64,000 nt of DNA from Stomorhina lunata (Eukaryota; Arthropoda; Insecta; Diptera; Rhiniidae), in NCBI GenBank assembly GCA_933228675.1, contig OW121740.1, positions 162,202,806 through 162,266,805 of the forward strand, read 5' to 3'. Below, in pieces: positions 1 through 11,829 of this stretch. Both the position numbers and the translations under genes were made by a program. How positions within the stretch are numbered: position 1 is the stretch's first letter; each line of letters opens with the position of its first letter. The notes beneath the pieces are model-generated. The model saw only the letters and a program-made list of their open reading frames with translations. It had not been told where the DNA came from and ran no database searches.

Positions 1-719
1 AATCGGTCAAGTTCACACATATGATACCCTAATCTGCTATAGGCAAAAATGGTATAATTGCACAAGTATAGAAATTGAGGTCAACTTTTGGATTAAAGCA
101 GCTTAGAACAAATCTTGACATTATTTGAGGTGCTATTTTTAAATTTGGTTTCGTTTTTCAAAATTGGTTTTAGTTTGTGAGTTCACGCATATTGGCAGCA
201 CTGCATTATCATAATGCCAGTCAGCTGTTGGCGTCGCAAGAAACATTATCTAAGCGAACAGAAATTTTACTAAATGTTATACTACCTATGTTGCAGAAGC
301 AAGGGTATCTTTTCAAGATGTTGTTCACATCTTTCTCGGTAAGCGAAAACCCCGCATTTCAAACAGATAATCGACAGTTTGTTAAAAAATGAATGCAAGA
401 TTGGAGCTCAAATGCCACTCAAAATACATTTTCAGCATTCCCATCTCGAATGTTTTCCTGAAAACTTCGGTGATACAAGCGACGAGAAAGGAGACCAGGA
501 TGGTCGAAAAACGATACCAAAGATTTTGGGACGAGGGCATGATGAGCGACTACTGTTGAACTTTAATATGTAAACAGATCCCAAACAGAACTAGCGACTC
601 AGTCCGACTGCTCTTCAGCAAGTCAATAGAGTTGGCTACCCTACTAACGCCGATAAGCAATCACGCCCTCTTTTATATATGGTCAATAAGCTACAAAGTA
701 GACTTAGAGCAGACTTAGC
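1..719. other. Unassigned upstream DNA
   Basis: I recognise no gene here. Two short open frames (177-392 and 379-573, +) have no recognisable domain, and no splice sites tie them to the peroxidase gene downstream. They could be an unrecognised exon or old transposon sequence. Confidence 0.3.
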
Positions 720-942
720 ATTATTTTAAGCTTTTTGTTCTGCAGCTAATTTTATTTCTTTTTCATCGAAAGCGTGTTACGGCTTTCGATGTTCTTATCG
801 CAGATGGAAGATGCTGTGGTAATTAATAATTTTAATATAAACTAATAATTACAGAAATTGATGTTGGCTTGACCGGGATTTCGAACCCAGGTTAAATATG
901 TTATTCTTAGTAGCCGATGTGCAAATTAACTAAGCCACAGAA
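720..942 (-). mobile_element. tRNA-derived SINE, copy 1
   Basis: Read on the minus strand, the head carries a pol III A-box-like stretch (TGGCTTAGTTAAT, near 938-925) and a B-box-like GGGTTCGAAATCCC (near 892-877), at tRNA-like spacing. The body continues toward lower coordinates and contains AATTATTAATT-type sequence. The same body recurs at 62,545-62,695 on the minus strand, so this is a dispersed family and not a single tRNA gene. The outer end is approximate. Confidence 0.65.
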
Positions 943-999
943 ATTAAATATCTTGAGGAAGAAGTATATTTCATTCCGCTTTAGAAAGACGAGACAATT

Positions 1000-1905
1000 G
1001 AAGGCTCCATCCGAAACTTGGAAAATGTGTTTAGTCCAACGGACATCGCACGGATTGATGTTCATACCCTGTACATTTATAGTTTCTGATTTCTCAATGC
1101 TTTTACCACCCATTTCTGGTTGTGGCATAGGGCACAACTTTGCGAGATGTTAGACATACGTCATTCCATTAATAGTTTGCTGTTTGTAACTCCGCATCAA
1201 TTGACTTATCTACGTTCTAGTAGGTGCTTCAACACGGCGACCGCTTCCCTGTGAATTCTAACGAAGCGCTTTTTAAGCAAAGTTGGTATTTGGCCTTCAA
1301 AGCGTGTGGTCTATCCACCTTCATTTCCGTTGACATACCTCTACAGAAGCAGGGATTTTGTTTGCAGCATTTAGTAGATTTTCATTTCTTATGCGATTCG
1401 GCCACCATATACTAAGGATTTGCCGCAAGCAATAGTTTACCAAGGTTGGTAGGCAATTATCGATGGCATTTGTGCATTTCCAAGTTTCGCAAACGTAATA
1501 CAAGATAGACTTGACATTCGAGTTGTATATTCGTAGCTTAGTTGTTGTTGATATTTGCCGAGATTTCCAAATAGCTCGGAGAATGCCAAATGTTGATTTT
1601 GTTTTATTAATACGCTATTCAATATCCTCGTCGGCGCTACCTTTTGTAAATACCAAACTACCAAGAAAATTAAAGGTACCTACATATCTTATATGCTCGT
1701 TATCCATATTGATGTGTGTCGAAGGGATAATCATACTCCAGTAGTAACTTCGAACGGATTAGACAATTTACCTTTATGTAGGACCCGACATTTCCTAAAA
1801 TTTTGCTATTCACACTGTCGAAGGCCTTGATAAAGTCGATAAACGCTAGGTAATGGGGATACAGATTAAGCAACACAAACAGTCACGCGTTGGGTCTTTC
1901 GGTCA
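1000..1905 (-). pseudogene. Degenerate RTE-type LINE fragment (reverse transcriptase to C-terminus)
   Basis: On the minus strand, near 1,870-1,800, the sequence reads FIDFIKAFDSVNSKIL, the conserved motif A region of non-LTR reverse transcriptases. Further on (1,503-1,321) comes a WKCTNAIDNCL...WWPNRI-type segment, followed after an in-frame stop by RWIDHTL. These are hallmarks of the region after the RT domain in RTE-like LINEs. Stops and frameshifts break the frame throughout, so it is dead. Its 3' part (about 1,235-1,100) matches, by eye, the plus-strand fragment at 57,600-57,870, so both belong to one family. Clade assignment is from memory of motifs. Confidence 0.7.
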
Positions 1906-1984
1906 TTTAAACCGACCCTATGTGCACGTTCATTTGTAGATTGTGGTTAGGTCAGAATTTCCCATATCATTCATGCTTCGCCTC

Positions 1985-2265
1985 ATGGCTTCAATCTCCA
2001 ATACATTTGGAACTTGAACTCGTTGGATAACATCCCATCTATAACAACTCGTATAAAATGATCTTTAGGGAAACACGATCAAAACCGAGAGAAGTTGTTA
2101 CCCATATTAAAATCAGTTAGTGTTGATGGAGTGCACCATGCCACACTCTACCAAACGCCTTGGAAATATCGAGAGCTATAACAACATTTTTTCAATAGGA
2201 AGGCTAACACGTCACACGTAGAGTGACCTCCCTACGAAATCGTTTAGTAGGTTATAATACTTTCC
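1985..2265 (-). pseudogene. Second LINE reverse-transcriptase fragment
   Basis: Minus-strand translation gives GGHSTCDVLAFLL, then after a frameshift VIALDISKAFGRVWHGAL, and further on RVVIDGMLSNEFKF. This order (fingers region, motif A with DISKAF, then vvIDG..S) is typical of jockey/CR1-like non-LTR retrotransposons and differs from the neighbouring RTE-type piece. Several frameshifts separate the blocks. It lies directly beside the other fragment, both on the minus strand. Confidence 0.65.
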
Positions 2266-2890
2266 ATTCCTTTGGCAAACGGTGAACAAATTGCTATTAT
2301 CGGGGATGCCAAAACCCTTTTTCGAGATGGGCCTTATATTATCAAAATTATCTAATGGCGAGCTTGAGTAGAAGAGCACTGCTTCAAGACCAGAGCTGGA
2401 ATAATATCCATCCTAAAAGGCTTATTTTTATTAAGATCCTCTAAATTCACATTCATCTCCACTAAAATAATTTGAACATATTGTTAACTCTTATCAATTT
2501 ATCCTCCAAAATTATGACCAATAATTTAAAACTATATGGATTCTGTGCGTTACGAACGTCAGCATAAACGCAGCACCCACTAATGTTACAGTAGGGTATC
2601 AACATTTTAATAATGAACAATAACAATTTCGGTTAAAAGTCAACTTGTTTGTAACTTCCAAAGCAGCACTTGCTGCTCATTAACCTGTTCATTTTACATG
2701 AACTGGTTTAGATTACTCAAGTGTGTTGGAAAATTTAAGATCCATGTTTAAATAAATACTAGGTCTATTAATGTGGAGGATTCATTGTAAAACGATCAGT
2801 GCTCTAATAAATGTCAACTGGCCAATAGAGATGAATTTAGTAAAACATCCCAAAAGATAGTTCTTAATCATGGTGTTTTCTTGATTACAG
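2266..2890. other. Presumed intron upstream of the first visible peroxidase exon
   Basis: No coding motif was seen. The segment ends in a splice acceptor (CTTGATTACAG) at 2,890, so the peroxidase gene must begin further upstream, probably outside the window. Confidence 0.4.
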
Positions 2891-5800
2891 TTATGATCTT
2901 AATGGAGATTTAGCACGCCAGGCTCACAGCCAAAAGGTTTCACTAAGACGCACTGCTTTGGAGAGTTTGTGTCCGCCACGAGATCCTCCCGTTTGTATGC
3001 CAGCTTCTGAAAGATATCGCACACATGATGGTACTTGCAACAATAAGAAACGACTGCGCTGGGGTGCTGCACAAATGCCTTTTAATCGTTTTCTGCCTCC
3101 CGAATATGGAGATGGTGTGGATACCACGAGACAAGCGGTAGATGGTGGACCCTTGTCTTCCTCAAGATTTGTAAGCTTACTGGTGCATGGAGCCCGGGAT
3201 GGTGATGCTCCTTTGACCTTAATGCTAGCCCAATGGGGTCAGTTGTTGGATCATGATTTGACTTCAACAGCACAACCAAGGTATGTATGGAATATTGAAC
3301 CTTGCCTTTAAAAATACTCTCCTTTTTCTTTATTATTCCAGATCTTTTAATGGCTCTGTGCCGAGTTGTTGTGGCAGCACAGATTTTCATCCTTCCTGTT
3401 TTCCCATAAAAGTACCTTTAGATGATCCTTGGCTTTCACCTCTAAAAGTACGCTGTTTAGAGTTTTTACGTTCTGCTCCGGCCCAACGTAGAGACTGTGT
3501 TTTGTCTTGGCGTGAACAAACCAATCAAGCCACTTCCTATATAGATGCCTCACCCATTTACTCGAGTAGTGTCAAGTCTTCAGATAATGCTCGTGTATTT
3601 CGTAAAGGCCTCTTAATATTTGGTCGTGGCAATCCTGCCGAGGATGTCTGTCAACGTGGTGCCATTGCCACGCATTGCATTAGATCAGGAGATGGTCGTA
3701 GTGGTGAACAACCTGGCTTATTGGCTTTGCATCAGGTTTGGGTTCATGAGCATAACTATATAGCCATGAAGTTGGGTGAAATGAACTTGCACTGGAGTGA
3801 TGAGAAAATCTATCAGGAAACAAGACGCATTATAGGAGCCATGTTCCAACATATCACCTATAGGGAATTTCTGCCCATAGTCTTGGGTAGGGAGGTCTTA
3901 AAATTGTTCGATTTGGAGCTTATGTCAAGTGGCTATTATGAAGGTTATGATCCCAAAACTAACCCTACGGTGGCCAATGCCTTTTCGGCAGCTGCCTTTC
4001 GTTTTGGTCATTCGCTTATACAAAATTCCTATATGAGATGCGATCGTTTCCATAATGTCATGCATAATAGTAGGTTCTAAAATTTCCTCAATTGATCATT
4101 GATCTTTAAGAATTTTTGTAATTTTTAGATGTGAGTTTACATGAAGAATTCCAAAGAGGAGATATAGGTTCGGTGGGCTCTTTGCATCGCTTAATCAGAG
4201 GTCTGGCCTCGCAAAAGATCTTGAAGAGAGATGAATTTATAACACCCGAGCTTACCAATCATCTATTTCAAACTCCAGGTAATTTTGCTAAATAAAACTC
4301 TTTGGCTTGTTCTAATTCTATTGTTTTGATTTCCCTACTTCAGGCTTCCCCTTTGGCTTGGATCTAGCTGCTATTAATATACAACGTGGCCGTGATCATG
4401 GCATAGCTCCCTACACTCACTGGCGAGTTCCTTGCGGACTGACACCCATTAATACCTGGAAAGATTTTGCCAATGTTGTGGGTCCCGAGTCCGCTAGACG
4501 TATTAGTCATGCCTATCATAGTGTTCACGACATTGATCTATTTGTAGGTGGCATAGCCGAAAGACCTGTAGTTGGTGGTCTGGTGGGACCCACATTCGCC
4601 TGTATAATTGCTCAACAGTTTAGTAATTCCCGCAAAGGTGATCGCTTTTGGTATGAAAATCCCGGTTTCGAAAGTTCCTTTACACCAGCTCAACTGCATG
4701 TTATAAGACGGGTTTCCTTAGCTTCAGTCTTATGTCGTGCTGTAGGAGGAGGAACTTTCCAACCTCACATTTTCCTGCCATCAGACTTTGAAAGCAATGA
4801 ACGTTTGCCTTGCGGTGTGCCACCTTTGGGAGATTTCGATATCAGTCCTTGGATGGAGGAAGATCCCTTTGAGGCTTTGGGAATCACTCACAATCAAGAG
4901 CACCAACCATCACGACCATTCCCTAGACCTCAACCCACATTTGCCCCACAAACTTCCACGACAATCAAGCCACAGCCACCCACAAAACCAGACCGTATCT
5001 TTGATATAATGAATTTGGAAATAAAATCTCATGAAAACTCGGACCGACCGCTTGGCGATAACAAAGTGGGATTTGTTAATCGCAATCCAGTTCAGTCCAT
5101 CAAAGAGAAACCAATACAACAACAAGTACAAAAACCGAATGTTGACTTTATACCAAATCCCTCTAGCGGATTTTTGACTGTAAAGAACAATACCCACAGA
5201 ATCAATGACAAATTGGACATACGAAAGAAGGGAACTCAGGTACATGTTACTAAACAAAAACCGGTATCGGGGGTTAACAGTAAATTGGACAAGAAGAATC
5301 GCAATAGACCAGGTGGACAACAGAATACTACACGACGTACGATTATTGTAAATAATATACCTATAGAACTGAGAAGTGCCGGAAGAAACAATGCTAAGAA
5401 AGGTCAGACAAAAACCGAAAAACCAGAAGCAAGAACTGAAAATCCGAAAGATTTGATAGACTTAAGCAGAACGGAAAGCAATGAGGAGGAAGGAGATGAA
5501 TTGAAATTAGAAGCAAGGACGGAAGACATAGAAGATGGTTTGAAAGATAGCGGAAATGATGTTGAAGAGTCAGAGTCCAATGACAAAGATTTAGAAATGG
5601 AAATTAAAAAGAAAGTAGACACAACTGAGTCTAACATTACAGTTAATACTAAAATTATGGACATTCCAGAAACTATTAACGAAAACCCGATAGAGAAAGA
5701 GTTAGGGACTACGGACAATACTAATAATTCCAAAACTTCAAATGACAAAGATGAGGAGACAAATCGTAAAGATGAAACAGACCAAACTGTTAAATCTAAT

Positions 5801-8323
5801 AACACAAATACAGTTAAACTGGATCTGCTAAAAACTAGCGCGGACCTTGAAAAAGTTCAAAGTCCCAACAAAATTCCGACTAACGATCGCAAAGACTCTT
5901 TACACTCAACGGAGACCCAAACACATTCAAGTGTAACTGAGGTAATACAGAAGATTTTCTTTATAACCAAAAACTTGCAAAACTCTGAACAGAATAATTT
6001 CTCCGAGTCAAGAGATATTGGTACAGAACTATACGACTCTGACATAGACCCAATGGCTCAAACAACTGCCGTAGAGCACAAACGAGTACAACGTAGACTA
6101 GTATCACCGGAAATTACTGAAAAACTTAAAGACAAATTAAGACAGACGACAGCTAGCGTTTTTTCCAGAGCTCCCAACTCAGGAACAAATCCAACAATGA
6201 CAACGAAATCTCCAAAACTAGAACGCACAACTTCACGCTCAATTGAACTAAGGCAATATCACAATAGACCTTCCTACACTAAGAAACCACAAAAAGTTAT
6301 AGTGGACACAGTGAATGGTGATAACCAGTACGAAATTGAAATTAACATACGCCAAACGAATAAGAAACCCAAACCTATACACAGTACAGCTCAGTCTGTG
6401 GACTATACCAATAGCTACAATCCAAATCGCTATGACCGTTACACACCCAACTATCAGACGACTCCAGGTTTTCCTTACTACCAACCAGAACCGACAGTAG
6501 GTACAAATTTAGCCCAAAATCAAAGAACCAAACCACCTACCATTATATATGTAAACGAACATGAGGCGCATTTAAGTACAAAGCCACCGGGATTCTTACA
6601 GAGTATAGTGGGCTGGAGTTCGAATACCCAAAGACCTTTACCTGAGTCCATAGGTTTTAGTAGAAGACCTGGCTCAGAGACTATTATAGGAAGTCCTCAT
6701 AGCACAGCTCATGTTCAGCCTGTTTATCAACAAGTAAAACCTCCCACACATTTAGCCTTGCCCGCTGGAACATCCAGCTATAGCCAAGCTCAAGTGGGTA
6801 CCCAAGGGGTAATACAAGCTACCAGTGCCTCTGTAAGTAGTGGGAATTTTGGTACCATAGCTGGTTTTCACAGTGCAAATGGGGCCGACAGTACTTTCAG
6901 TTTTAATATAAGACCTAAACCTGATAAATCACAAAACAATAAACATGGAGGCAATTATGGTTTAAGTCATTCCTCCCAAAATCCCTGGTATAACCAACAA
7001 AATCCGGAATATGTTAATTTGCCTATTCAAGCGCAGCAACAAATTCAAAATTACGAGATTCCCTATAGGGAAAATGTTCAAAGTCCCTTTTCATCATTTA
7101 ACTCGCAGAACTACTACAAAAAGGGAGTCCAGCGAAAGGAGGCTTTGATTTTAAACCAAGATCAGGTATTAGAAGATTATGACTATGCAGGACGCACCCT
7201 ACAACCTTTACGCAATATAAGTTTAAACGAACATGAGGACAGTAGTGAGGAAAAGGACATGGACTATGAATACGATCAAGATTACGGATCATCAGCTTTG
7301 TTAAGGAAATTTAATCAGGATGGTTATATGAGACCCGAACATATGATCAATTCTTTGCTTAAATCTACACAAGACTCAGGGAATGAGACCATGCCCACTA
7401 AGGCTACTAATCAAACTTTGGACGATAACTATGTCTTACCGGTTTTGAATAATACCAAAGACATGCCAAAGGACTTGCCAAAACCTTTAAATACCAACTT
7501 TTCAACCGACTTTCCCGATAGCCAAGGGAAGCATTTAAACAATGACATATTTGCCGAGGACAGTGGAAACAATGAGAGAAATAGTGACTCAAAAACAATA
7601 GACAAGACTAAAATTTCGATAGAAATTCTAGCTAAAACCAATAGAAAACGTAATAAAGTAAAACTAAGAAATCAGGAGAAAATAGCATTTGCTCCCTTAA
7701 ATGTCTTAACTAAACCTGAAAGGTAAGTTGCATTATTCTAGGGGACCTACTGTGTAATACGATTCAAAAGAAAAGTCTTTAAAACACAATATTTCAAATC
7801 TTTAGGAATAACTATCGAATCGTATTACGCAGTAGCTTAATGAATCAAAATAATTTAATAAATTTTGTTTTCTTCTTTTTACAGACCCGATAACTGGGTA
7901 TTTTTTGAATCTCCGAAAGAAGCGGAACCCATGTTACCCCAACAACCTGTTATAGAAATGGATCTGGTACCCTCGGCTGAGATTCCGAAACCTTTTAAAG
8001 AAAACTTTTGGTTGGATTTAGCTAAGATTAAGCTGAAATATGCATTACAATTTCAGAAAACTTCGGGACATTTACAGACAGTTAATTCAACTGAACTAAA
8101 ACCGGATAATATAAATACAAAGGACGAGACATCTACGGAAATTGACAGTATTAAGAATGACAACTTGGAAGAGTCTCTGACTAAGGTTGCTTTAATGGAC
8201 CCGGATAATAATAAAGAAAACTTAACGAATCATGAAATTTTAGACTTAGGTGACAACTCGACAAATCTTTTTAATACTCGGGACCAACAAACTAAGACAA
8301 ATACAGATAAATCGGATACTTAA
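2891..8323 (+). CDS. Animal heme peroxidase with long disordered C-terminal tail (5' end outside window)
   Basis: Five exons join in frame: 2891-3280, 3342-4069, 4129-4278, 4344-7722 and 7885-8323, all with GT-AG introns. They give about 1,694 residues without a start, because the first visible exon opens with an acceptor. The peroxidase domain starts near CPPRDPPVCMP. Key residues of the family are visible: distal QWGQLLDHDLT, catalytic Arg plus heme-linking Glu in GRSGEQ, proximal His in FRFGHSLIQ, and the Asn of INIQRGRDHG. The protein is therefore likely to be active and to oxidise substrates with H2O2. The usual REHNR helix reads HEHNY. After SPWMEEDPF the protein becomes a roughly 1,100-residue Asn/Thr/Lys/Pro/Gln-rich, probably disordered tail that runs through the last exon. 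This resembles long-tailed insect peroxidases such as Drosophila CG42331; that orthology is a guess from memory. Confidence 0.9.
7747..7835. repeat. Inverted repeat in the last peroxidase intron
   Basis: Two 19-nt arms (7747-7765 and 7817-7835) are reverse complements with one mismatch: CTACTGTGTAATACGATTC against the complement of GAATCGTATTACGCAGTAG. The loop is 51 nt and the whole lies inside a 162-nt intron. It could be a very short MITE or a structured intron. Confidence 0.7.
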
Positions 8324-8431
8324 TTATATGTTATTTAAATCAAATCTTTAGAAATAGTATTTAATTTTGATAATTTAGTTAAGAAAATTTTTAAAGAATT
8401 TATTTATTTGTATTAATTACTAGAGTTTAAG

Positions 8432-8437
8432 AATAAA
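8432..8437 (+). terminator. Polyadenylation signal of the peroxidase gene
   Basis: An AATAAA hexamer lies about 110 nt after the stop codon in an AT-rich 3' region. It is the first canonical signal downstream of the stop. Confidence 0.5.
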
Positions 8438-9394
8438 ATATATATATACACTACAACAGATAAAGCGAAAATTGCATTTATGGTACTATTTTAAATTTTT
8501 TTTTTGAATATAAAAAACTGATATACTTTCATTCCATTAAAATTAATTTTATATGCATTTTATTTTATAAATCTTCAAAAAAATATTGGTTTAAATTTTC
8601 TTACTAAATGCTCCACTGTATGTTATGTTATTGTATTTAAATTTAACAGTCATTTTAACATCACAAATACAACACTGCTAATATCCATTTAAGCAACCCT
8701 GTATTAATTCTTTAATATATAAAGTTAGGGCTGCCAGATTATTTTTTTTTTTTATATTATGAGCACTAAATATTTAGTGATTCCAAAAAAATATTTGCGA
8801 TAGAAGATATAACTCAACATATATATGTATATTTCAATATCTTTTAAAGTTAAATTTAATATTTTAAGTAACAATGTCTGTGTATGTCTTTGACAATATC
8901 GACTATATTTTCATATTAGGCATCATTTGTTTGTGACTTATCAGAGTAGGCCAAAGACATCGGAAATTGTTTTTTAAGAAACATGATCTAACGATTCGAC
9001 TGCTCATACATCTCTTAAAAATGTGTTCTCCCTACGCAATTATATGTTGAAGATGTCTTTCCTTTACTTTAACTGCTAACTATTTAATCAAAATAAAAAC
9101 TAAATCCCTATAAAATATGTTTTTATCTTAAGTTCAACAGTAATTTTTGATTAGCAGATTTTCAAGTCTATTAAACGCTTGAATTGAAGTCATATTGTCG
9201 TGCGGGAGTTTAAGTGCTCTATCCGGCATTTTATATATTTTGAGTTAATGATGCCACTTTAGTTTTTCGACTGCAGTTTTCAAATCTGCAGTCCGTTTTC
9301 GGCTACCTCGTCTAGTTTCTGAGATAAATAGTGTCAGTTTTGTTCTATATTCTTCAAAACTGATTTTTTTGTGCTGTTTTTTAGAAAAATTAAT
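8438..9394. other. AT-rich intergenic spacer
   Basis: No coding frame, RNA gene or clear repeat was seen between the peroxidase 3' end and the MITE-like element. Confidence 0.4.
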
Positions 9395-9710
9395 AGCCTG
9401 TTCAACGATCTCGAAAGAATGCTTTCTTTCTTATTCTATACGAAAGAAATTTGTTTTTCGTTTCACTAACTTTATTTTATGCGAAAGACAAGTCGAAAGA
9501 AAACGTAAGTATTTTTATACAAATTTCTGTTTCACTATTTCGTACAAGTTACCAGCGATGCGAAAGCAAATGTCAAAATGAGTCACTTGATATTTTGCTT
9601 TCGAATTGAAACGAACGAAATGCTTCGAAATAATGAAACCAAAATTAGTTCGAATTCGAGTTACTCACTTTCTTTCGAGTAGACTTTCTTTCGAAATCGT
9701 GGAACAGGCT
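9395..9710. mobile_element. MITE-like element with about 25-bp terminal inverted repeats
   Basis: The left end AGCCTGTTCAACGATCTCG and the right end CGAAATCGTGGAACAGGCT are inverted copies with two mismatches. The match continues into a GAAAGAA run, giving about 25 bp of terminal repeat around a 316-bp element. The interior is rich in CTTTC/GAAAG blocks and has no coding capacity. I could not define a target-site duplication, so the superfamily is open. Confidence 0.65.
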
Positions 9711-11077
9711 GTAAGTTAAAACTCAAAATACATTTTTGACATGGGATCGTGATTAACTAATTTTTAAATATCTCAGAGACACATACATAAGTATGTAGTT
9801 ATGTAACCCTTTTCGTAATTTCTGAATCTGACTTAAAAAATTTTCGGTTTTTTAAATTCGAGTTTTTGGAAAATTTTGAATTAAACCCATTAAAACATCG
9901 ACCGAAATATCAACAAATTAATCATTTAAAACTCCTGATGGTGATAAACCATCAAAACGTTTCGAAGTACAAAATTGTTTGGTTTTCTCAACAAACTATT
10001 TACTGTAATAATAAATAATTATAATAAATTGGTATGCTAGTGCAATACACATATGTTAAACTTTTCAATAAAATGTGTGACATCCCATCATTTTGAAAAG
10101 CCCATGAAATAAATCCAGCGGCAAGTTTTCGTAATGTACATTTTCTTATATTAATCTTTTTTGAAACCCCTTTATAGCCCTTTTATTTTAGTCGTCAAAA
10201 AAGCAACAACAAAAGTAAGGGAAACAAAAAGATATACTTCTTTTAATGATGATGGCCACCAAAAATATCAGACCTAATATTTTTTCCCTGGCCATATGAT
10301 ATTTTTTCTTTAACCCTTATATTAAAAAAGTACTGAACACGCATTTCATATTTGTTCAATCCTTATCCATAGTTTTTTTAACAGCCCTAGCGTCCGAATT
10401 TCTAATGCTAAAATACTATGAATTAAAAAATATCCATTGTTCTGTTAGTCAGGTATTAGCAATGAATTCACTTGAGTTACCCAAAAACGAAACCCTAAAA
10501 AATTAAAATTAGCTTTTTGATAGAATCTGGTGCATTAGTCTACATACATGTTCCTTTTACGTTTAAATAACATTGATTTTATGTAAGAAATGAAAAAAGA
10601 CGTAATTTCATTAGCAGTATCATAAAACACAATTGTAGTAATTCACATTTCAAATAGAGCACATAATGTTTATCATTTTTGTTTAATTTTTCACTTCAAT
10701 ATGTAAAGAATCGGTACTTTTTTAATTAATTTTTTCAAAATTTTTTTCAAAAAAAACTTAAATTTGCTTGCCCTGTAAAATTATAATAATGTGGGTTACT
10801 TCTTTGGTAATTTCAGTTGAAAACATTCATACCCAATCGATTATTTGTATACCCTTTCCCGCCGCTTGTGCTGATGGTTGCAATATTTAAATAAAAAATA
10901 TATACATATTGCATCCGATTCTATTTTTAGACTCATTGAAAGGGACCTACGTTTTAAAAGCCGGCTCCGGATGGCAAATGCATTAGTTAGAGATGTTTTA
11001 CATAGAATAATACCCAATAACCAGTAGCGAGCTGAGTTATGAGGTGAACCGCTTTTTTTTGAAAATTTATTTTTTTA
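9711..11077. other. AT-rich intergenic spacer
   Basis: No gene was found. The sequence is AT-rich with poly-A/T stretches. Confidence 0.4.
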
Positions 11078-11155
11078 GGAGAGTCTGGCCGGTGATCGAA
11101 CTTGGAACCTCAAGTATGCTAGGCAGATGACTAACCTGCTATGCCACGGAAGTTC
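11078..11155 (-). mobile_element. tRNA-derived SINE head, second family
   Basis: On the minus strand an A-box-like TGGCATAGCAGGTTAG is followed, about 40 nt on, by a B-box-like AAGTTCGATCACC. This matches tRNA internal promoter spacing, but the stems do not fold as a good cloverleaf and the body differs from the SINE at 720-942. It lies about 700 bp upstream of the DCAF15-like gene. Confidence 0.5.
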
Positions 11156-11829
11156 ACTATAACATTTTCTTACATGTTCAAGATTGTAAAATTATTATTA
11201 TTATTTTTATTATTATTTCTATATTTTTTTGTGCATTAATCTAATAAATTTCGAGCTATTTTGTTAATTATTTAAAAAATCTGTAGAAATGTTTCAATAA
11301 AAACTGTTTTTGATTATTTTTAAGAAAGAATTGCATTTTACAGCAAAAAAATGATACCATAGTATTTCGGGGACAAAATTTACCAAACATATCGTAAAAA
11401 CTTAATCTGGCAAGCCTACAAATCCCACACACACACATTGCAACACTGTACCGGTTCAAATAACAGCCAATGCTTCTCAAACTGTTTTTGTTGTCAAAAT
11501 AAAATATTTTGTTGTTTTTTTCTTCCTGCTGATGCTGCTTGGAAAAAAGGGTGAAAAAGCGTCAGTGATTTGGGGAAAAATATTGAAAAAGTAAATAACT
11601 TTATGGAAAAAAGTGTTGGCAACAAAATAAAACTAAAATGGAATAAGTGAAATAAACAAAAAAGCATAAAATTTAAATTTTATGGCTTAAAATTACGATA
11701 GCAAAAAAGAGTGAGCAGACAGAAGACAGGTAACAGAAGAAGTCTAGGCAAAAACAAAATTATACACAGCTACAACAACAGCACCTACAACAAGGCAAGA
11801 AGAAGCAGAGAAATACCAAAAGCCTCAAA

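Noticed and set aside
177..573. Two small ORFs near the left edge as a peroxidase 5' exon
   Set aside because: No splice donor in a matching phase was recognised and the peptides do not resemble a peroxidase prodomain.
3720..3780. Loss of the catalytic arginine in the peroxidase (REHNR read as HEHNY)
   Set aside because: The catalytic Arg lies earlier in GRSGEQ, corresponding to the R..EM/EQ site of mammalian peroxidases, and it is present. Only the helix motif differs.
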